Source: Bacillota bacterium
GTDB lineage: Bacteria > Bacillota > Clostridia > Oscillospirales > Ruminococcaceae
Assembly: GCA_023396215.1 (NCBI GenBank)
Contig: JAEWWW010000019.1
Span: 1-6,972, forward strand
Length of the DNA: 6,972 bases
Reading direction: 5' to 3'
Shown: one piece after another, positions 4,634-6,972 of the stretch
Layout: every line of letters starts with the position of its first letter
Numbering within the stretch: the first letter of the stretch is position 1
Position numbers and translations under genes: made by a program
Notes under the pieces: generated by a model
Databases searched by the model: none
The model's input: only the letters and a program-made list of their open reading frames with translations
Told to the model about the DNA's origin: nothing

Positions 4634-5365
4634 TTACGAGGCCCGCTCCAGCTCTTTGCGCAGCCGCTTGATGATGCGCTTTTCCAGCCTCGAGATGTAG
4701 GACTGTGAGATGCCTATGATATCGGCCACCTCCTTCTGGGTGCGCTCCTCGCCGTCCAGCAGACCGAAGCGCAGCTGCATGATGGTGCGCTCCCGCTCAG
4801 AGAGCCGCGAAACCGCCTCCAGCAGGATGCTTTTTTCCACGTCCTGCTCAATCTGGCTGTTCACCACGTCGCTTTCGGTGCCCAGTATGTCGGAGAGCAG
4901 CAGCTCGTTGCCGTCCCAGTCGATGTTCAGCGGTTCATCGATGGAGATTTCGTTCTTCTGCGACTGGCATTTGCGCAGGTGCATGAGAATCTCGTTTTCG
5001 ATGCAGCGCGAGGCATAGGTGGCCAGTTTTATATTTCGTCCGGGGCAGAAGGTGTTCACAGCCTTGATAAGCCCTATTGTTCCTATCGAAATGAGGTCTT
5101 CCACCCCTACCCCGCTTGATTCAAATTTGCGTGCGATGTATACCACCAGACGCAGGTTGTGCACAATCAGCTTTTGCTTGGCCGCTTCTTCGTGCCGTTC
5201 CAGCTTGACAAAGGTGATTTCCTCTTCCTCCTTTGAAAGCGGAGGAGGCAGTGTTTCAGGCCCGTTTATGTAGTAGACCGGCGGTTTGATGCCCAGAAGC
5301 TCCAGAATTTTATACGCCCTTATCATCCATAACAGTCTTTGGCGCTCCGCCAGCCTCTTTAACAT
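4634..5365 (-). CDS. sigE: RNA polymerase sigma-E factor, pro-form (mother cell), 243 residues
   Basis: Sigma-E is the first mother-cell sigma factor and is made as an inactive pro-protein. The N-terminal pro-sequence (about 1-31) is basic and amphipathic, ending PPVYYINGPETLPPPLSKEE (28-47), which aligns with the VYYIGGSEALPPPLS junction cut by SpoIIGA. Region 2 contains NLRLVVYIARKFE (70-82), VEDLISIGTIGLIKAVNTF (88-106) and LATYASRCIENEILMHLR (114-131). ISIDEPLNIDWDGNELLLSD (140-159) is a sigma-E signature. Region 4.2 is TQKEVADIIGISQSYISRLE (209-228) followed by KRIIKRLRKELE. B. subtilis has 239 residues. The ATG at 5363-5365 is chosen over the one at 5404 because it follows GAGGTGG at 7 nt and gives the usual pro-sequence length. 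spoIIGA lies 113 nt upstream on the same strand. Confidence 0.97.
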   Translation of the reverse strand: MLKRLAERQRLLWMIRAYKILELLGIKPPVYYINGPETLPPPLSKEEEEITFVKLERHEEAAKQKLIVHNLRLVVYIARKFESSGVGVEDLISIGTIGLIKAVNTFCPGRNIKLATYASRCIENEILMHLRKCQSQKNEISIDEPLNIDWDGNELLLSDILGTESDVVNSQIEQDVEKSILLEAVSRLSERERTIMQLRFGLLDGEERTQKEVADIIGISQSYISRLEKRIIKRLRKELERAS

Positions 5366-5379
5366 AGCCCAACCACCTC

Positions 5380-5480
5380 GTCTATTAGTTAGACAACCCT
5401 CCAACCCCGCCCCCGGGGCCTGCTCCGACAGTCGAATTTTTCCTCGGCTATCTGCCCGCCGGGCGGTTGGGAAGTTGTCT
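5380..5480 (-). promoter_or_regulatory. Structured spoIIGA-sigE intergenic leader
   Basis: Two fold elements lie in the 113-nt gap. AGACAACCCTCCAACC...GCCC (5391-5412) and GGGCGGTTGGGAAGTTGTCT (5461-5480) are imperfect reverse complements (AGACAAC, CCAACC and GCCC shared). Nearer sigE, GTCTA and TAGAC (5380-5384 and 5390-5394) form a perfect 5-bp stem that touches the sigE SD (5373-5379). No T-run follows either. They may modulate sigE translation or stabilise the mRNA; a MITE remnant is the alternative. Confidence 0.4.
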
Positions 5481-6330
5481 ATTTCAGCTTTAGCATATGC
5501 GGGTTTAGCAGCGCGCCGTAGCTTTCACCCAACTGCTCCGATACCGCCAGATAGGCCATGCATTCGGTTTCTGTGCCGTCGGGACGGGTCACCACCAGCC
5601 GGTCGGCCTTAAAGGCCCCCAGCATTCCTTTGCCCCCCACCGCCCTGTAGGCAATCAGTCTGCAGCCGTGGGGCATCTCCTGCGGGTCCTGTTTGGTAAG
5701 GAACCACACCCTTTGCTCGGGCGGAATGAGCTTTTCCACCGACTGGTAGCTGCACACCAGCACCGGCAGCCCCGAAAAGGGCTCGCAAAGGCGGTTGCCG
5801 GTGTCCTCAAGGGCGCTGAACACCGCCACCGCGCCGTTTTTTTCGGCCTGTACCCGGTAGAGCGCCCCTCGCGCATTTCCCGGGGAAAAAAGGCGGTTGA
5901 AGGCTTCCACCGCCAGATAGGCCGCCGCCGTGGTGGCTATCAGCACCAGCGGAGGGATATTCAGATAAACGATGCCGTTATGGTATGTAAGCACGCCCCC
6001 GCCCAGCAACAGCCAGAGGGCCAGCATAGCCCCGGCAAACAAAAAGCTGACGGTGAAAAATATCAGCCACAGCTTGAGCAAACGCCGGGGAGGCTGCCGC
6101 CAGTAGGCCACGGCCACCATCAGCAGCGCCAGCAGCAGCTTGGTCAGCAGCTCCGCCGCAAAGGGCAGCGGCGGCAGAAAAATCACCAGCGACGCTACCC
6201 CGCCCAAAGCGGCGGCCAGCACAGTGTTTCTGCGTTTTTGCGGGATGCCCGACAGCTTCTCGCTGCAAAGTAAAAGGAGGAAGTTGATGATATAGTTGAT
6301 GGCTACAAGAACATCGGCGTAGACCAGCAT
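5479..6330 (-). CDS. spoIIGA: SpoIIGA, pro-sigma-E processing aspartyl protease, 283 residues
   Basis: SpoIIGA sits in the mother-cell side of the septum and cleaves the pro-sequence from sigma-E after a signal from forespore SpoIIR. Five hydrophobic segments (about 5-22, 36-53, 58-77, 86-110, 124-142) form the membrane half. The C-terminal protease half carries LEDTGNRLCEP (174-184), matching the D-[ST]-G-N catalytic motif, with Asp176 as the expected active residue, then LPVLVC (188-193), RLIAYRAVGGKGMLGAFKAD (224-243) and the ending LNPHML. The family's conserved order is kept and length is close to the roughly 300 residues usual. The ATG (6328-6330) follows AGGGGGTG at 5 nt. It is first in an operon with its substrate gene sigE and is preceded by Spo0A boxes. 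Confidence 0.95.
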   Translation of the reverse strand: MLVYADVLVAINYIINFLLLLCSEKLSGIPQKRRNTVLAAALGGVASLVIFLPPLPFAAELLTKLLLALLMVAVAYWRQPPRRLLKLWLIFFTVSFLFAGAMLALWLLLGGGVLTYHNGIVYLNIPPLVLIATTAAAYLAVEAFNRLFSPGNARGALYRVQAEKNGAVAVFSALEDTGNRLCEPFSGLPVLVCSYQSVEKLIPPEQRVWFLTKQDPQEMPHGCRLIAYRAVGGKGMLGAFKADRLVVTRPDGTETECMAYLAVSEQLGESYGALLNPHMLKLK

Positions 6331-6364
6331 CGGAGCACCCCCTGCCCAATGGGTTGTGCTTTTT

Positions 6365-6421
6365 ATTATAGACTTTGCCGCGCCCCCTTTGTGTCGAGTA
6401 GGGGGCGCGGGGGCTGTCGAA
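6365..6421 (-). promoter_or_regulatory. Spo0A-activated sigma-A promoter of spoIIGA-sigE
   Basis: On the minus strand TATAAT (6365-6370) is perfect and lies 34 nt before the spoIIGA ATG. The only good -35, TCGACA (6392-6397, 5/6), is 21 nt away, beyond the usual 17. The -35 overlaps a 0A box (TGTCGAG, 6392-6398 read on plus), and a perfect 0A box TGTCGAA lies at 6415-6421, 23 bp further, about two helical turns. The B. subtilis spoIIG promoter has the same design: a 22-bp spacer and Spo0A sites overlapping the -35. Confidence 0.8.
6378..6410. repeat. Perfect 10-bp GC-only inverted repeat bracketing the Spo0A box
   Basis: CCGCGCCCCC (6378-6387) and GGGGGCGCGG (6401-6410) are perfect reverse complements around 13 nt that contain the 0A box and the -35. 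One arm lies in the -35/-10 spacer, the other just upstream of the -35. There is no T-run, and no minus-strand gene upstream needs a terminator. Confidence 0.7.
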
Positions 6422-6473
6422 TGCTGACATTTTGCGGTGGCCGGGTTTGCCCTGTCACCAAGCGGCCTGACTG

Positions 6474-6481
6474 CATATGAT
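6474..6481 (+). promoter_or_regulatory. Possible sigma-E/sigma-K type -10 element of the Cys-rich gene
   Basis: CATATGAT matches 6 of 8 positions of the mother-cell -10 (CATACAAT or CATAnnnTA), with AC 15 nt upstream as in sigma-K promoters. It lies 37 nt before the ATG. No sigma-A promoter is evident. This is a weak, single-sequence match. Confidence 0.3.
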
Positions 6482-6518
6482 GTAGTGGGATAAAAACTTT
6501 TTATATGGAGTTGATACT

Positions 6519-6938
6519 ATGCCTTGCTGTGGAAATAGAGCAAACAACAACGGTGTGCTGGCAGAGGAAAGAAACTGTCTGAGAAACGACATCGCCAGCG
6601 ACAGCACTGTTTTTTACACTCCCTCCCGAAACAACGAGAAGCTTCGGCCGATTGGGGGCTGTTGCGGCGCACATAACTGCACACCCATCCCTGTAAGACC
6701 CCTTTGTGCCCGGGAATATCGCCTGTGCACCGACCAAAACGGCTGCTCCGCCAGATACCCTGTCGATTGCAGAAACCTTTTCTGGCCCAGCTTCTGCCAC
6801 CCCCGCTGGCTGCCCTGCAACTGTCTGTACTGCAACCACAGGCAGAACCGCGACAGAAGCCGCGTAGACAGCTGCGGCAACCCCCGCAACTGCGGCTGCG
6901 GCAATCAGAGGCCGCTGCGCAATCCCTTTGGTTTTTAA
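6519..6938 (+). CDS. Cysteine-rich protein of unknown function, 139 residues (possible spore coat-type)
   Basis: I do not recognise the family. There are 17 cysteines (about 12 percent), many Asn and Arg, few Lys, and no signal peptide or hydrophobic segment. Cys occur as CC pairs (3-4, 48-49) and in short clusters, including LPCNCLYCNH and, near the C-terminus, SCGNPRNCGCGNQ, which contains a repeated CGN unit. Such composition suits disulfide cross-linking in a spore coat or metal binding; no standard zinc-finger or metallothionein spacing is evident. The ATG follows ATGGAG (SD at about 9 nt). It diverges from spoIIGA with 188 nt between starts. The competing minus-strand frames over the same bases have no SD. 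Coat function is inferred from composition and sporulation context only. Confidence 0.68.
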   Translation: MPCCGNRANNNGVLAEERNCLRNDIASDSTVFYTPSRNNEKLRPIGGCCGAHNCTPIPVRPLCAREYRLCTDQNGCSARYPVDCRNLFWPSFCHPRWLPCNCLYCNHRQNRDRSRVDSCGNPRNCGCGNQRPLRNPFGF

Positions 6939-6972
6939 GATTCCCTTTTGTCACAACAGATAGAAGCGGGGC

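Noticed and set aside
6517..6954. Cys/Arg/Ser-rich minus-strand frame opposite the Cys-rich gene
   Set aside because: The plus frame has an SD and a clean start. High GC and GCA/TGC strings produce Cys-rich translations on both strands.
1..6972. CRISPR array, tRNA or rRNA
   Set aside because: No regularly spaced direct repeats, cloverleaf with TTCRANNC, or rRNA signature was seen on either strand.

Overview
The window looks like a chromosomal piece of an endospore-forming, fairly GC-rich clostridial Firmicute, most likely a gut-type member of the Oscillospirales. The evidence is a recognisable SpoIIGA, pro-sigma-E and sigma-G set, strong G-rich Shine-Dalgarno (SD) sequences including GTG and TTG starts, and a Spo0A-type promoter. 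The taxon is inferred; no rRNA or species marker is present.

Backbone (all minus strand, so read right to left): spoIIGA (5479-6330), sigE (4634-5365), sigG (2221-2991) and the first 40 codons of a YlmC/YmxH-type PRC-barrel gene (1-120). This is the conserved sporulation order of Bacilli and Clostridia. SpoIIGA is the membrane protease that matures pro-sigma-E in the mother cell. Sigma-G is the late forespore sigma factor. The spoIIGA promoter carries Spo0A boxes and an over-long 21-bp spacer, as in the B. subtilis spoIIG promoter.

The backbone is broken in two places. Between sigE and sigG sits a plus-strand lipoprotein serine hydrolase (3261-4379) with its own consensus promoter, a folded leader and a bidirectional terminator. 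Between sigG and ylmC lies about 2.1 kb of accessory DNA: a plus-strand XRE-type regulator (1648-1971), a divergent minus-strand Cro-like regulator (937-1137) with a dyad in its promoter, a small reading frame interrupted by a stop (1183-1380) behind a near-consensus promoter, and an unknown 91-residue protein (546-821). This arrangement resembles a worn phage or integrative-element control region.

Small mobile repeats occupy the gaps. A 256-bp MITE-like element with 21-bp terminal inverted repeats (284-539) lies next to the 91-residue gene. Two diverged copies of a second dispersed repeat (about 2062-2204 and 4443-4606) lie just downstream of sigG and of sigE.

At the right edge, divergent from spoIIGA, is an unrecognised 139-residue protein with 17 cysteines (6519-6938), possibly a spore-coat type protein. 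Stretches of more than 250 bases without a gene are 121-545 (stem-loop and MITE), 1183-1647 (broken ORF, promoters, AT-rich DNA), 1972-2220 (hairpin and repeat), 2992-3260 (sigG and hydrolase promoters) and 4380-4633 (terminator and repeat).
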